Of a stretch of DNA of 64,000 nt, positions 26,169 through 34,639 are shown one piece after another. Within the stretch, counting starts at the first letter, position 1. Each line of letters starts with the position of its first letter. Source of the stretch: Pseudonocardia petroleophila (GTDB lineage: Bacteria > Actinomycetota > Actinomycetes > Mycobacteriales > Pseudonocardiaceae); the NCBI RefSeq assembly GCF_014235185.1, contig NZ_CP060131.1, positions 937,501 to 1,001,500 of the forward strand. The letters run 5' to 3'. Position numbers and translations under genes: made by a program. The notes under the pieces were generated by a model that had not been told where the DNA came from, made no database searches, and saw nothing but the letters and a program-made list of their open reading frames with translations.

Positions 26169-27024
26169 GCGGGAACGGGCCGCGAGTCTGCGGATCGGGC
26201 TGACCCAGTGGCGCCCGACCCGGGACATCGCAGCCAACCTGGCGACGGCGACCGACCTGGTCGCCGCCGCCGGGCCCGGCGCGGATCTGGTGCTCCTGCC
26301 GGAGAACGGCCTGATGCTCGGCAGCAACACCGAGATGCGCGAAGCGGCCCTCGCCGTCGATTCGCCGGAGATCGACGAGCTGCGCGCCGCCGCCGAGACG
26401 GCCCGGACCGCAGTGGTCCTCGGCGGCTTCAAACACCGCACCGACGACGGACGGATCACCAACACCGCCCTGGTCATCGGCTCGGACGGGGAGATCGCGG
26501 GCAGTTATGACAAGATCCACTTGTTCGACGCGCGCATCGCCGGGACGTCGTTCGAGGCATCCTCGGTGGAACAGCCCGGGGCCCGCCCCGTAATCGTCGA
26601 GATCGAGGGCGTACGCGTCGGCCTTTCCATCTGCTACGACGTACGGTTTCCTGAGCTGTACCGCGGGCTGGCACTCGCCGGGGCCGAGGTGATCCTGGTG
26701 CCGGCGGCGTTCACCCACACGACCGGGAAGGCACACTGGGAAGTGTTGCTGCGCGCACGCGCCATCGAGAGCGCCGCATTCGTCGTCGCGTCTGCCACGA
26801 TCCGGGGCACCGACGGCACGGACGCGTTCGAGACCTACGGCCACGCGCTGGCTGTGGACCCATGGGGCGAGGTGCTCGCCGACCTCGGCGAGGCCGCCCC
26901 CGCCTGGCAGGTGCTCGAGCTTCCCCTGGCCGAGGTGCACCAGGTCCGCGACCGGCTCCCGGTCCTGCGTGGCGTCCGTCCAGAGGCAACGGGCGCGCCT
27001 CCTGAGATCATCCCGGTGCGCTGA
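26161..27024 (+). CDS. Carbon-nitrogen hydrolase (nitrilase superfamily)
   Basis: A 287-aa amidase/nitrilase-fold enzyme with the catalytic triad E48 (LLPENG), K118 (YDKIHLF) and C158 (SICYDVRFPEL). The pattern is nearest to omega-amidase/Nit2-type enzymes. The GTG start overlaps the dioxygenase stop by eight bases. In the pathway it could hydrolyse an amide: N-formylmaleamate deformylation is the open step, since no NicD-type alpha/beta hydrolase is present. That role is inference. Confidence 0.83.
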   Translation: MSKRERAASLRIGLTQWRPTRDIAANLATATDLVAAAGPGADLVLLPENGLMLGSNTEMREAALAVDSPEIDELRAAAETARTAVVLGGFKHRTDDGRITNTALVIGSDGEIAGSYDKIHLFDARIAGTSFEASSVEQPGARPVIVEIEGVRVGLSICYDVRFPELYRGLALAGAEVILVPAAFTHTTGKAHWEVLLRARAIESAAFVVASATIRGTDGTDAFETYGHALAVDPWGEVLADLGEAAPAWQVLELPLAEVHQVRDRLPVLRGVRPEATGAPPEIIPVR

Positions 27025-27025
27025 C

Positions 27026-27304
27026 ATGCTCGAGGGAAGGAACAAGGACGTGCATGAGAACCAGGACGACGACGGCATCGTGCGGGTCGGCGAGGCCTTC
27101 GGAATCGGTAACGAGTTCACCGGGGTGCAGGTCCGCAAGGTGTGGACCCGGCAAGGTGAGCGCCTGGAGCTGACCGTCCCGCGCACCGAGCGTCGCATCC
27201 TGCTCGACGCGATGCAGCTGGAGATCATCACCGCGCAGGACCCCGAGAAGTTCAGCGAGCTGTTCGCCATTCAGTTCGAGGCTCACGAAGGACCGCAGCC
27301 GTGA
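27026..27304 (+). CDS. Small acidic hypothetical protein of the catabolic operon
   Basis: Up to 92 aa, charged, no membrane segment. The sequence GEAFGIGNEFTGVQVRKVWT followed by RQGERLELTVPRTERR and LDAMQLEIITAQDPEKFSELF looks like a compact folded domain, but I do not recognise it. GTG at 27050, just after a purine-rich AAGGA stretch, is an alternative start. It overlaps the regulator gene by four bases. Confidence 0.6.
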   Translation: MLEGRNKDVHENQDDDGIVRVGEAFGIGNEFTGVQVRKVWTRQGERLELTVPRTERRILLDAMQLEIITAQDPEKFSELFAIQFEAHEGPQP

Positions 27305-28128
27305 CCGGGGTACGGGCGGGCAACACGGTAGACGAGATCTACCACACCCTGCGTGAAAGGATCATCGACGGCGTGTACGCGCCGGGGGTCCGGATGTCGC
27401 AGAACACCCTGGCCGCCGAGTTGAGTGTCAGCCGGACCCCGCTCCGGGAGGCGCTGCAGCGCCTGGAAGGCGACGGCCTGCTCGTCTCCAAGGCCAACCG
27501 CGGGATGCAGGTCGCTCCGACCGATGTCGGGCAGGTCGAGCAGCACTACGCGATCCGGCTCCTCCTCGAGCCGCCGACGATCGCCGCGATCGTGGCCGAT
27601 CTGGCCGAGGCTGACCACGCGAAGATGGCCGCGGAGCTCGACGCCATGGAGGTCTACCGGAACCGGATCCGGGACTTCCAGGAAGCGCACATGCGCTTCC
27701 ACGAGTTCTGTATCAACCACTATCCACCGGCCCTCGCCGAGCTCACACACACGCTGCACCTGAAGATCTACCGGCACCAACGGCTCTACCTGTCGCGGCC
27801 CGAGGTACCCGAGGACTTCACCAACGTCGATCGGATGTTCCTGGACGCCATGCGCGCAGGGGATGCCGAGCTCACCCGGCAGCTCCTGGAGTTCCACCTC
27901 ATCGACGCCGCCATCGGTCTGGTGTCAGACGGCGCGCCGGACCACCGCTACGACGCCCTACTTGTGGCGGCCCGGGGGGTGGGCATCACACTCGGGGTGG
28001 AGGCCGACAACACGGCGAGGCGTCCGGCGTCGATCTCCTGGGTGAGGAACGGCGCCCACACCATCCCCTCCATCACCACTGCGAACCTCGTCCACAGCGC
28101 CGACGCACGACCGGACCAGGGCGACTGA
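27301..28128 (+). CDS. GntR-family (FadR/FCD type) regulator of the catabolic cluster
   Basis: A 275-aa regulator: N-terminal winged helix (IYHTLRERIIDGVYAPGVRM ... LAAELSVSRTPLREALQRLE) and a C-terminal all-helical FCD effector domain with likely metal/ligand histidines (HMRFHEFCINH). FCD regulators usually repress catabolic operons and are released by a pathway acid. Last gene of the plus operon, so it is probably autoregulated through the divergent region at 18974-19130. GTG start overlaps the preceding stop (GTGA). Confidence 0.87.
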   Translation: MTGVRAGNTVDEIYHTLRERIIDGVYAPGVRMSQNTLAAELSVSRTPLREALQRLEGDGLLVSKANRGMQVAPTDVGQVEQHYAIRLLLEPPTIAAIVADLAEADHAKMAAELDAMEVYRNRIRDFQEAHMRFHEFCINHYPPALAELTHTLHLKIYRHQRLYLSRPEVPEDFTNVDRMFLDAMRAGDAELTRQLLEFHLIDAAIGLVSDGAPDHRYDALLVAARGVGITLGVEADNTARRPASISWVRNGAHTIPSITTANLVHSADARPDQGD

Positions 28129-28377
28129 CGAGCTAGGCTTCAGCCACCAGAGGACAGCCGGGGTCGGGCGGCGGAGGTTGGAGGGTGGCTTCGCGGTGTG
28201 CCATACGGAGGGGCCGGAGCGCCACCGGTACGGCCGATAACGCGCTCGCCCCGCCATCCGCGTGGAATGTCTTGTGGAACGAACGAGGGGACTGGGCGGA
28301 TTCCCTGAGGAACGTAGAGCGAACCTGGAGCACTGGTAGAGCTGCTTAGGGCCCCGCAGTTCACCCAGTCTACCGGC
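28129..28377. other. Right terminal region of ICE1
   Basis: Non-coding end of ICE1 between the GntR gene and the att core. It holds the paired TGGA motif at 28263-28282 and no supported gene. Confidence 0.55.
28263..28282 (+). other. Putative integrase arm-type site, ICE1 right end
   Basis: TGGAATGTCTTGTGGAACGA: two TGGA units 12 bp apart ending in CGA, the architecture also found at 28461-28480 and 58025-58044. It stands 95 bp before the att core; the ICE2 right-end copy stands 93 bp before its core. The sequence between the TGGA units differs from the ICE2 sites, as expected if ICE1 has a related but distinct integrase. Confidence 0.5.
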
Positions 28378-28421
28378 CTCCTAAAGCGGGTGCCGCAGGT
28401 TCGAATCCTGCCGGGGGCACA
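28378..28421 (+). repeat. att core (tRNA-Arg CCU 3' part), ICE1/ICE2 junction
   Basis: 44 bp identical to 58138-58181. Read as tRNA it gives the anticodon loop CTCCTAA (anticodon CCU), the 3' anticodon strand, the T arm (GCAGG TTCGAAT CCTGC) and the acceptor 3' strand CGGGGGC plus A. No 5' half of the tRNA precedes it, so it is an att junction and not a functional gene. It is attR of ICE1 and attL of ICE2. Confidence 0.9.
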
Positions 28422-28460
28422 CAGGTCACGGCCTCGCGCCGCAGGTCAGGCCGCTCGACG

Positions 28461-28480
28461 TGGAGCTATACGTGGAGCGA
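28461..28480 (+). other. Putative integrase arm-type site, ICE2 left end
   Basis: TGGAGCTATACGTGGAGCGA matches 58025-58044 at 18 of 20 positions, in the same orientation. It lies 39 bp inside the left att core and just before the integrase start, so integrase binding there could also control int expression. Confidence 0.6.
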
Positions 28481-28498
28481 GCCTGCTACCGTCGCTCC

Positions 28499-30085
28499 AT
28501 GCCGGGGTCCTCGAAGCGTCAGCGGGGCGAGATCGAGAAGCTGCCCAGCGGCTCGCTGCGGGTCCGCGTCTACGCAGGTCTTGACGCTCTGAGCGGCAAG
28601 CGCAACTACCTCGTCGAAACCGTCCCCGCAGGCCCGAAGGCTGCCGCGGAGGCCGAGAAGGTCCGGCGCCGGCTGGTGCACCAGGTTGACGAGCGCCGCA
28701 ACCCGCGCACCAAGGCGACGGTCAACCAGCTGATGGACCGCTACCTCGAGCTGCTCGACGTCGAGGAGACCACCCTCGACCGGTACGAACAGACGATCCG
28801 CGTTCACATTCGCCCGCTCCTCGGGCACATCCCGCTAGCCAAGCTCGACGGCGAGACGATCGACAACCACCAGGCGATCCTCCGCCGCTGCCGCACCCAT
28901 TGCGACGGCCGGCCATTCATGGAGCACGCCGTCAGCGGCTCCCACGAGTGCTCAGAGAAGTGCCGGGCGCACGTCTGCCGCCCGCTGGCGACCTCGACGA
29001 TCCGCAAGGTGCACTTCTGCCTGAGCGGCGCTCTCGGCCGCGCTGTCCGCTGGCGCTGGATCACGGTCAATCCCCTCGACCAGGCGGAGCCACCCCGCGG
29101 TGGCCGCTCCGACCCCAACCCCCCAACTTCCGATCAGGCCGCAGCGATCCTCAACGCCGCGTTCCCGGACTTCATGTGGGGCTGCTTCCTCTGGCTGGCC
29201 ATGACCACGGGCGCCCGGCGCGGCGAGCTCTGCGCGATGCGCTGGGACCTCCTTGACTTGGACCGCGCCGTCCTGACGATCCGCAGCAGCATTGCTCAGC
29301 AGGGCACACGTACCTGGGAGAAGGACACGAAGACCCACCAGCAACGCCGGATTGCGCTCGACGACAACACGGCCTCCCTGCTGCGTGCCTATCGTCAGCT
29401 ATGCGAGCAGAACGCTGCAGCGGTCGACGTCACGATCGCAGAGGACGGGCGATTGTTCTCCGCGTCCCTCGACCACCGGGTGTGGCTTCGACCCTCATCC
29501 GTCTCGAATCGCTACGCCCGGATGTGCGGGCGACTCGGCTGGGACATGCATCTTCACCAGCTGCGCCACTATTCCGCCACCGAACTGATCGCCGCGGGTG
29601 TAGACGTCCGCACCGTGGCCGGTCGGCTCGGACACGGCGGCGGAGGTTCGACGACGCTGCGCGCCTACACAGCCTGGGTCGCCGAAGCGGATCAACGAGC
29701 GATGAAACTTGCCGGAGTTCGAATGCCGCCGCCGCCCATCAGTAATCATACTATTGAAACAGCAGGGCTTTCGACGACACAGCCTTGCCGCAGTAGCCCC
29801 TACCGGCGGATAGCCAAAGACCTTAGGTCCGCTATTGCATGTGGCGCAATCACGGCAGGCTACACTTTGCCAACAATCACCACCTTGCAGCAGCGCTACG
29901 GAGTATCAGCAGGAACGGCTCACCGCGCCATCGCTCTACTCAAGACAGAAGGACTTATCGCGACGACTAGGGGCAAGCGCGCTGTCGTTACCACTCCACC
30001 GGCACGAATACACGATAAGCAGTTCAGTATAGACGCCCGGCCGGTCGAGCAGCACAGCCCCATCAGAAGGCGACCTCGGCAGTAA
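28499..30085 (+). CDS. int: Tyrosine integrase fused to a C-terminal GntR-type winged helix
   Basis: A 528-aa tyrosine recombinase. Catalytic residues: R240 (TGARRGE), the K-containing beta region (KTHQQRRI), H353 and R356 (HQLRH), H379 (LGHG) and Y390 (LRAYTAW). Between the core-binding and catalytic domains is a Cys/His-rich insertion (CRTHC ... HECSEKCRAHVC) often seen in actinobacterial integrases. After the catalytic domain, about residues 430-495 form a GntR winged helix (YRRIAKDLRSAIACG ... QQRYGVSAGTAHRAIALLKT), which is unusual. ATG 28499 is chosen as the first residue of the conserved N terminus; no clear ribosome binding site is seen. Confidence 0.9.
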   Translation: MPGSSKRQRGEIEKLPSGSLRVRVYAGLDALSGKRNYLVETVPAGPKAAAEAEKVRRRLVHQVDERRNPRTKATVNQLMDRYLELLDVEETTLDRYEQTIRVHIRPLLGHIPLAKLDGETIDNHQAILRRCRTHCDGRPFMEHAVSGSHECSEKCRAHVCRPLATSTIRKVHFCLSGALGRAVRWRWITVNPLDQAEPPRGGRSDPNPPTSDQAAAILNAAFPDFMWGCFLWLAMTTGARRGELCAMRWDLLDLDRAVLTIRSSIAQQGTRTWEKDTKTHQQRRIALDDNTASLLRAYRQLCEQNAAAVDVTIAEDGRLFSASLDHRVWLRPSSVSNRYARMCGRLGWDMHLHQLRHYSATELIAAGVDVRTVAGRLGHGGGGSTTLRAYTAWVAEADQRAMKLAGVRMPPPPISNHTIETAGLSTTQPCRSSPYRRIAKDLRSAIACGAITAGYTLPTITTLQQRYGVSAGTAHRAIALLKTEGLIATTRGKRAVVTTPPARIHDKQFSIDARPVEQHSPIRRRPRQ

Positions 30086-30134
30086 GTAGACGGTCCAATG
30101 ACCAACCGAGCTGTGAACATCAGGAGGCTGAACT

Positions 30135-30815
30135 ATGGATTGCGAGAAACTTCCTGAAGAAGCGCGATGGCAGTACGTTGCAGTTACATTCGGCACCATC
30201 GAAGATGCCCCCTCGTCAACTGGGTCACGGCTGGTGATCGACCAGATTCGTCACGATCTCAAGAAACAAGGGCTATCCGATAACGTCATTCACGAGGTGG
30301 CCACATATGCCCTTCTGTCGGATCTCGCTGGCGGCGATCCAACGGACGAACTGTCGTCGCTCGTAGCTGATGTCGCCTCGCACGGATTCGCGACAATCGG
30401 TTATGCCGTTCAATTCATCATCGAGAACTCTGACTGGATAGCGGCCGCTGCGACGAGCGGCATCATTGGAAATCGAACCGATGCAGCGATTCTATCGATC
30501 GTCCGGCGACTTCAGAAGCAGCGAACCATTCGAGACCTTCCGGAACTGACTCTGCAGAATGCAACAGTAAACGCCCGGCACGCAATAATTCGCACGTTCT
30601 CACTACCACGGACAGCCAGGTTCAGCCCGCAGGGGCAGGAGCAGCAGCCGGACGGTTCGTGGATACTGACATTCCATTGCTGGACTGGTCGCACCGTCGA
30701 CGCCGAGGAACACGATGGATGGCGATACTCCGCACACGTGCTACATATTTCGGACACCGAACAATCGGAGCGCGGACGATTCGCCGCAACTCGGGTGAAG
30801 CGTGTCCGATCCTGA
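30135..30815 (+). CDS. Unknown 226-aa protein facing the STAND gene
   Basis: A soluble protein with a mainly helical first half and a beta-rich last third. AT-richer than the element backbone. It follows the integrase by about 50 bp and ends 15 bp before the stop of the convergent trypsin-STAND gene. No domain recognised, no membrane segment, no obvious catalytic motif. It could be an accessory or target of the STAND system, but only the position suggests that. Confidence 0.6.
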   Translation: MDCEKLPEEARWQYVAVTFGTIEDAPSSTGSRLVIDQIRHDLKKQGLSDNVIHEVATYALLSDLAGGDPTDELSSLVADVASHGFATIGYAVQFIIENSDWIAAAATSGIIGNRTDAAILSIVRRLQKQRTIRDLPELTLQNATVNARHAIIRTFSLPRTARFSPQGQEQQPDGSWILTFHCWTGRTVDAEEHDGWRYSAHVLHISDTEQSERGRFAATRVKRVRS

Positions 30816-30830
30816 CGACCGCAAAAGTAC

Positions 30831-33800
30831 TCAGGTCCACAACTTTCTACTCCGAGCAACATCGACAACCTCTGAGTTGCGCAGCCGCCAAGATCCTTCG
30901 CTCACATACAAGTCCCACAATGACGAAACATTATACTTGTCTCTCAGCTTCTCCACCATGGCGGCTCCAGCGACCCAGGAGTGCGAAACGCTTTGCACTC
31001 TTTCTAGGTAGTCCATTCCCATGTACCAGTTGCAGGAAAATGCATGAGAGGCACCCCGCAGCAGCCAAAATGAACAATCGCTCGGTGAATCTTGGGAACG
31101 AATATCTGCGACCAGCAGATCGATCCAGCAGGCCAGATCATAATAGCCTGCTGCGACAAATCCCTCAGACAGCGCCATAAGCCGGTCGCGCAGCTGTTGC
31201 ACCTCTGAATCACCTGCGTCACGTGATCGTGCTACCGCGCATCGACAGGTCACAACGTCTAGGTGCCCTTGCAAGTAGACCGCACCGGTACCGAAAGCTG
31301 CCTGGGCGCCTACCTCTAATGCATCCTCGGCGCCTGAGAGATCTTGTTCCTCCAGTCTGGCCTCGGCCAACAAACGAGCAGAGTCTGCTAAGAAGTATGA
31401 ATGATTCAGTGATGCGCTAACATTCATCGCCCGCTCCGCATACGAACGTGCCTCAACCAGATTGCCTCTGCGTCGCTCGAGCATGCTTGAGTTCTGCAGG
31501 CAAACAGACAACATCTCCGAATTCCCCGTGAGCTCACTAAGCTGACGCCCTCGTTCTAGCATCTCAGCAGCTCTGTCTAGGTGTCCAGCAGCTGCATAAA
31601 CCCCGCCAAGATGCCCAATCGGGTAACATTCACCCACCGGGCTCTTCAACGCAACCCACCTATCCCGGCAATTCAGAAGTGATTCTTCTGCGACTCCCCA
31701 TCGCCCCGCATGCCAGGAGAAGTAGCCGATGCTATTCAAGGCATAACCAGAACTTACAGGATCAGGTTGCGACCCATCCCCGCGCGAAAGCATCTCTTTC
31801 ACGGCGACTAGTGCGTCATCAAATCGTCCAAGTCTATCCAGCGCAAGACCCACTATTCCGAGTGAACGATTGTAGAAGTTTTCTTTTCCCATCTCATCAT
31901 TAAGAAGCATGCTTTGGCCAGCGACGGTGATTGATTCCTCATAGCGGCACAGATACCATAGTGCGACGCTACGTTGATAGAGCAACTCAGCCATCAACTC
32001 GCGATCCGAATCCACGCCAGGCGTAGCTAAGAGCTCCTCATAGGTTCGCTCTGCCGCAGCGAAATCAAATCGTTGACGGTACAATGATCCTTCATAGAAT
32101 CGAATCCAACTTTCGGGCAGAGCACCTTCAAAATCCGCCTCATACGCCACCTTAATAATCGACTCACATAGTTCCGGCTTGATCGCCAGCGCCGCTGAGG
32201 AAAAGAACGACCTAAGGGACTTGAAGCCTTCAGGAGGATCCGACGAGAGAACATGATACAACCACTCGATGAAATACTGGTCATCATCTACATTCAGACG
32301 TCGACGCGCCGCGTAGAACGCTGCAGCGGAGCTATGCAGGCTAGCGTGAAGTGTGGGCTCCTGCCGCCGCAAGTCTCTCAGAATGAAGTCCCGGACGCTG
32401 TCATGCACCGCATAGCCGTACCGATCATGCTTCATGAACCGTGCTGCAAGCATGCTTATGATCGCAGCTTCATCACCGAGGTTAAAGGCATTCAGAGTCT
32501 CGCGATTAAACCTACGAAACACAGCGAGTCTCTGGAGGGCAGTTCGGTGCTCAGCGGAGAGCTCCCCGAGAAACACTGCAATCATTCTGTCTACGACGAA
32601 CGCATCAACATCTTCGTCCTGCTGCAGGACACCGAGCGAGCCAGCGCTCTCGACGGCCAGCTCAAGGGCAAGCGGGATCCCAGCGGAAGACCGCGCTATT
32701 CTGTCCCTCAGAGAGTCTTCGCGAACACCGGCAATGCTTAAGTACTCCTGCACTTCAGCCGCAGTGAGCGGGCCAAGCTCGTAGATCTTTACTCGACCGG
32801 GTGGCGGCTGCCAACTGGGCGGAATGTCGTTTCGTCCAGCAGTAATGATCGTGATGCCACGGATCAGAGGAAGAAGATCCCTCCAGAGCCATTCTCCAAG
32901 ATGCGCTGGAATCTTCTCGGTGCGATCGAGCAAGAACAACGAGCGTGAAGAAGCACCTTCCACATCCGAGCCAAACGCATCTGCCATCACATTCAACGGA
33001 CTTAAGAAGAAGCTGCGATCGTCCGCATCGAGAGCCGCATAGATGGATAGGAGGCTATGCTGATCCACTCCTGCCAGGCCAATATCAACACTCTCAGGAA
33101 CGTCGTAATGGGACATCTGAAGTTCATGACGCTTAGATACAAACACTACAGCTGATTGACTTAACTTCGGATTGCGCAATAGAACCGCCTCAATGCGCTC
33201 ATACCGAGCGCTCGCCTGCGCATAGGCAGAGAACGCAAACTCTCCAATCGACTGAAGCGTCTGCGCTAGCCTACGCAGAAGGTCGAGCGGACTGCGCACA
33301 AAAGCCAAATCAATGTATGCCGGACTCCGCCCCAGGGATCGCGCGTCCATCGCCAATTGCTGAAGAAGCGACGACTTCCCAATACCACCATGCCCGATAA
33401 TATGAAGCGGAGTCGACCCCTGCCCGCCGGCAATCCTCTCAATAATAGCTTGCTTTAGCTCAACTCTGCCAACAAAGAACGTCGACTCGCTCGCTTCTAT
33501 GGCTCTCTTCCTTGTCTCGCCCCTGGCAGAAGCGCCTAATGCGCTAGAGAAGCTTTCAGCACCCACATCATTGGCATTCGGCCGACTAGTTATGACACCG
33601 ATGAGGGCGTCAGCATCAATGAGTTGCGCCACCCGCGAAGACTCGTCTCGGTCCGCTTCTACTACCATTCCCACGACGATCTCCTGGTTCTCATCGAAAA
33701 CCGCTGCGCCGCTGTAACCGCGTTGAATGCGATGGCCCGAAATTCTGGTACCGTCGAACTGCATTCGCCCCCCGGGTTGAGAGCCAGAGATCGTTCCTCG

Positions 33801-34244
33801 TGCCCACTCTCCATCGGGGTGACTCACGGAGAGTCCTCCTGGCTGCACAATACTGCGGAAACCATACGCCTTTACCGCTGCCCCCGGTCTCGGCGTACCG
33901 AGCATCGCAGGTTGCACTCCCTCAGGAGCTTCCCCGGCGAGCTGTATGACAGCAACATCTGCAGCCAGCGACGGCCTCAACCTAGATCGACCACGCGGCG
34001 TATAGCGATTTCGGTCGACTATTCCGTCGCGATAGACCGTTTCTCCCTGAAACGGAAAGGCGACGCGCACTACAGCGCCTGACCCTCCCCGATGCCAGTT
34101 GACGCCAAGTACGTCATCCAAAACATGGGCGCACGTTACAACTTCTTGAGATGAGACTAGTATTCCCATGCCAAACACAAATGGGCGATATCCCTGTTGG
34201 GCTCCAGGGACCACCGCGCATACTCCATCTACGTCGGTCCCCAC
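30831..34244 (-). CDS. Trypsin-STAND NTPase-TPR protein, Avs-like defence candidate
   Basis: About 1137 aa. N-terminal trypsin-like protease with an apparently intact triad: His in VVTCAHVL (~39), Asp in LAADVAVIQL (~96), Ser in RGYSGAAVF (~178). A STAND P-loop ATPase follows, with Walker A GHGGIGKSS (~285) and a Walker B-like SLFLLDR (~450). The last ~500 residues are TPR-like sensor repeats. STAND proteins with protease or nuclease effectors act as NLR-like phage sensors. The frame opens at TTG 34256, but GTG 34244 has GGAGG six bases upstream. No signal peptide, so it is cytoplasmic. AT-rich relative to the element. Confidence 0.82.
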   Translation of the reverse strand: MGTDVDGVCAVVPGAQQGYRPFVFGMGILVSSQEVVTCAHVLDDVLGVNWHRGGSGAVVRVAFPFQGETVYRDGIVDRNRYTPRGRSRLRPSLAADVAVIQLAGEAPEGVQPAMLGTPRPGAAVKAYGFRSIVQPGGLSVSHPDGEWARGTISGSQPGGRMQFDGTRISGHRIQRGYSGAAVFDENQEIVVGMVVEADRDESSRVAQLIDADALIGVITSRPNANDVGAESFSSALGASARGETRKRAIEASESTFFVGRVELKQAIIERIAGGQGSTPLHIIGHGGIGKSSLLQQLAMDARSLGRSPAYIDLAFVRSPLDLLRRLAQTLQSIGEFAFSAYAQASARYERIEAVLLRNPKLSQSAVVFVSKRHELQMSHYDVPESVDIGLAGVDQHSLLSIYAALDADDRSFFLSPLNVMADAFGSDVEGASSRSLFLLDRTEKIPAHLGEWLWRDLLPLIRGITIITAGRNDIPPSWQPPPGRVKIYELGPLTAAEVQEYLSIAGVREDSLRDRIARSSAGIPLALELAVESAGSLGVLQQDEDVDAFVVDRMIAVFLGELSAEHRTALQRLAVFRRFNRETLNAFNLGDEAAIISMLAARFMKHDRYGYAVHDSVRDFILRDLRRQEPTLHASLHSSAAAFYAARRRLNVDDDQYFIEWLYHVLSSDPPEGFKSLRSFFSSAALAIKPELCESIIKVAYEADFEGALPESWIRFYEGSLYRQRFDFAAAERTYEELLATPGVDSDRELMAELLYQRSVALWYLCRYEESITVAGQSMLLNDEMGKENFYNRSLGIVGLALDRLGRFDDALVAVKEMLSRGDGSQPDPVSSGYALNSIGYFSWHAGRWGVAEESLLNCRDRWVALKSPVGECYPIGHLGGVYAAAGHLDRAAEMLERGRQLSELTGNSEMLSVCLQNSSMLERRRGNLVEARSYAERAMNVSASLNHSYFLADSARLLAEARLEEQDLSGAEDALEVGAQAAFGTGAVYLQGHLDVVTCRCAVARSRDAGDSEVQQLRDRLMALSEGFVAAGYYDLACWIDLLVADIRSQDSPSDCSFWLLRGASHAFSCNWYMGMDYLERVQSVSHSWVAGAAMVEKLRDKYNVSSLWDLYVSEGSWRLRNSEVVDVARSRKLWT

Positions 34245-34639
34245 AGAATCCTCCAAAGAAGCCAGTGTCGAGCCACCAAAACACGAACAGCGGAATGATG
34301 AGGCAGGTACCTATGCTGTGAAGCGGCGTATACTATCTTAGCGCTGCTACCTGGGCAACCTCTGACGAATGGTGGCCATACTGCGCGCGACAGGCACTTC
34401 GGGCTCCGGCAAAGCGAATTATCGGCCATCTGCCTCCCGTCATCTTGAGGTCTCCGATGCCGAAACGCTATGAAGGTCCACGGATGACTTAGACAGCCAA
34501 TAGAAATAATGGCCTTACCGACTTTATCTGGACTGCCGGACTCCACTTGATCCGTGACACGCTTGCTTCACTTGATGGGCGTCGCTCCCGTCCCTGGGTC
34601 TGCTGCGCGCGACCCTCGTCATGCGGGAGGGCTCGGGCT

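Larger units (their letters stand above)
1..28421. mobile_element. ICE1, right-hand part of a tRNA-Arg-integrated element
   Basis: The stretch holds the same kinds of genes as the complete ICE2 downstream: MobF relaxase, coupling protein, WhiB-HTH, DUF2637-HTH, excisionase, divergent XRE/TPR regulator and Nudix hydrolase. It ends at a tRNA-Arg 3'-end core, with an arm-type-like site 95 bp inside that end, close to the 93 bp seen at the right end of ICE2. No integrase is present; by analogy with ICE2 it should sit beside the left att, before base 1. Cargo is an ApeA-like defence gene and a 15-kb catabolic cluster. The right boundary is well supported; the left boundary is not visible. Confidence 0.75.

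Noticed and set aside
28378-28421. Functional tRNA gene at the att repeat
   Set aside because: Only the anticodon loop to acceptor end is present at either copy; no matching 5' acceptor, D arm or 5' anticodon strand precedes it.
34229-34546. Small minus-strand gene upstream of the STAND gene
   Set aside because: No ribosome binding site, odd composition, and it overlaps the STAND start region; it looks like an open frame by chance next to the IS481 remnant.
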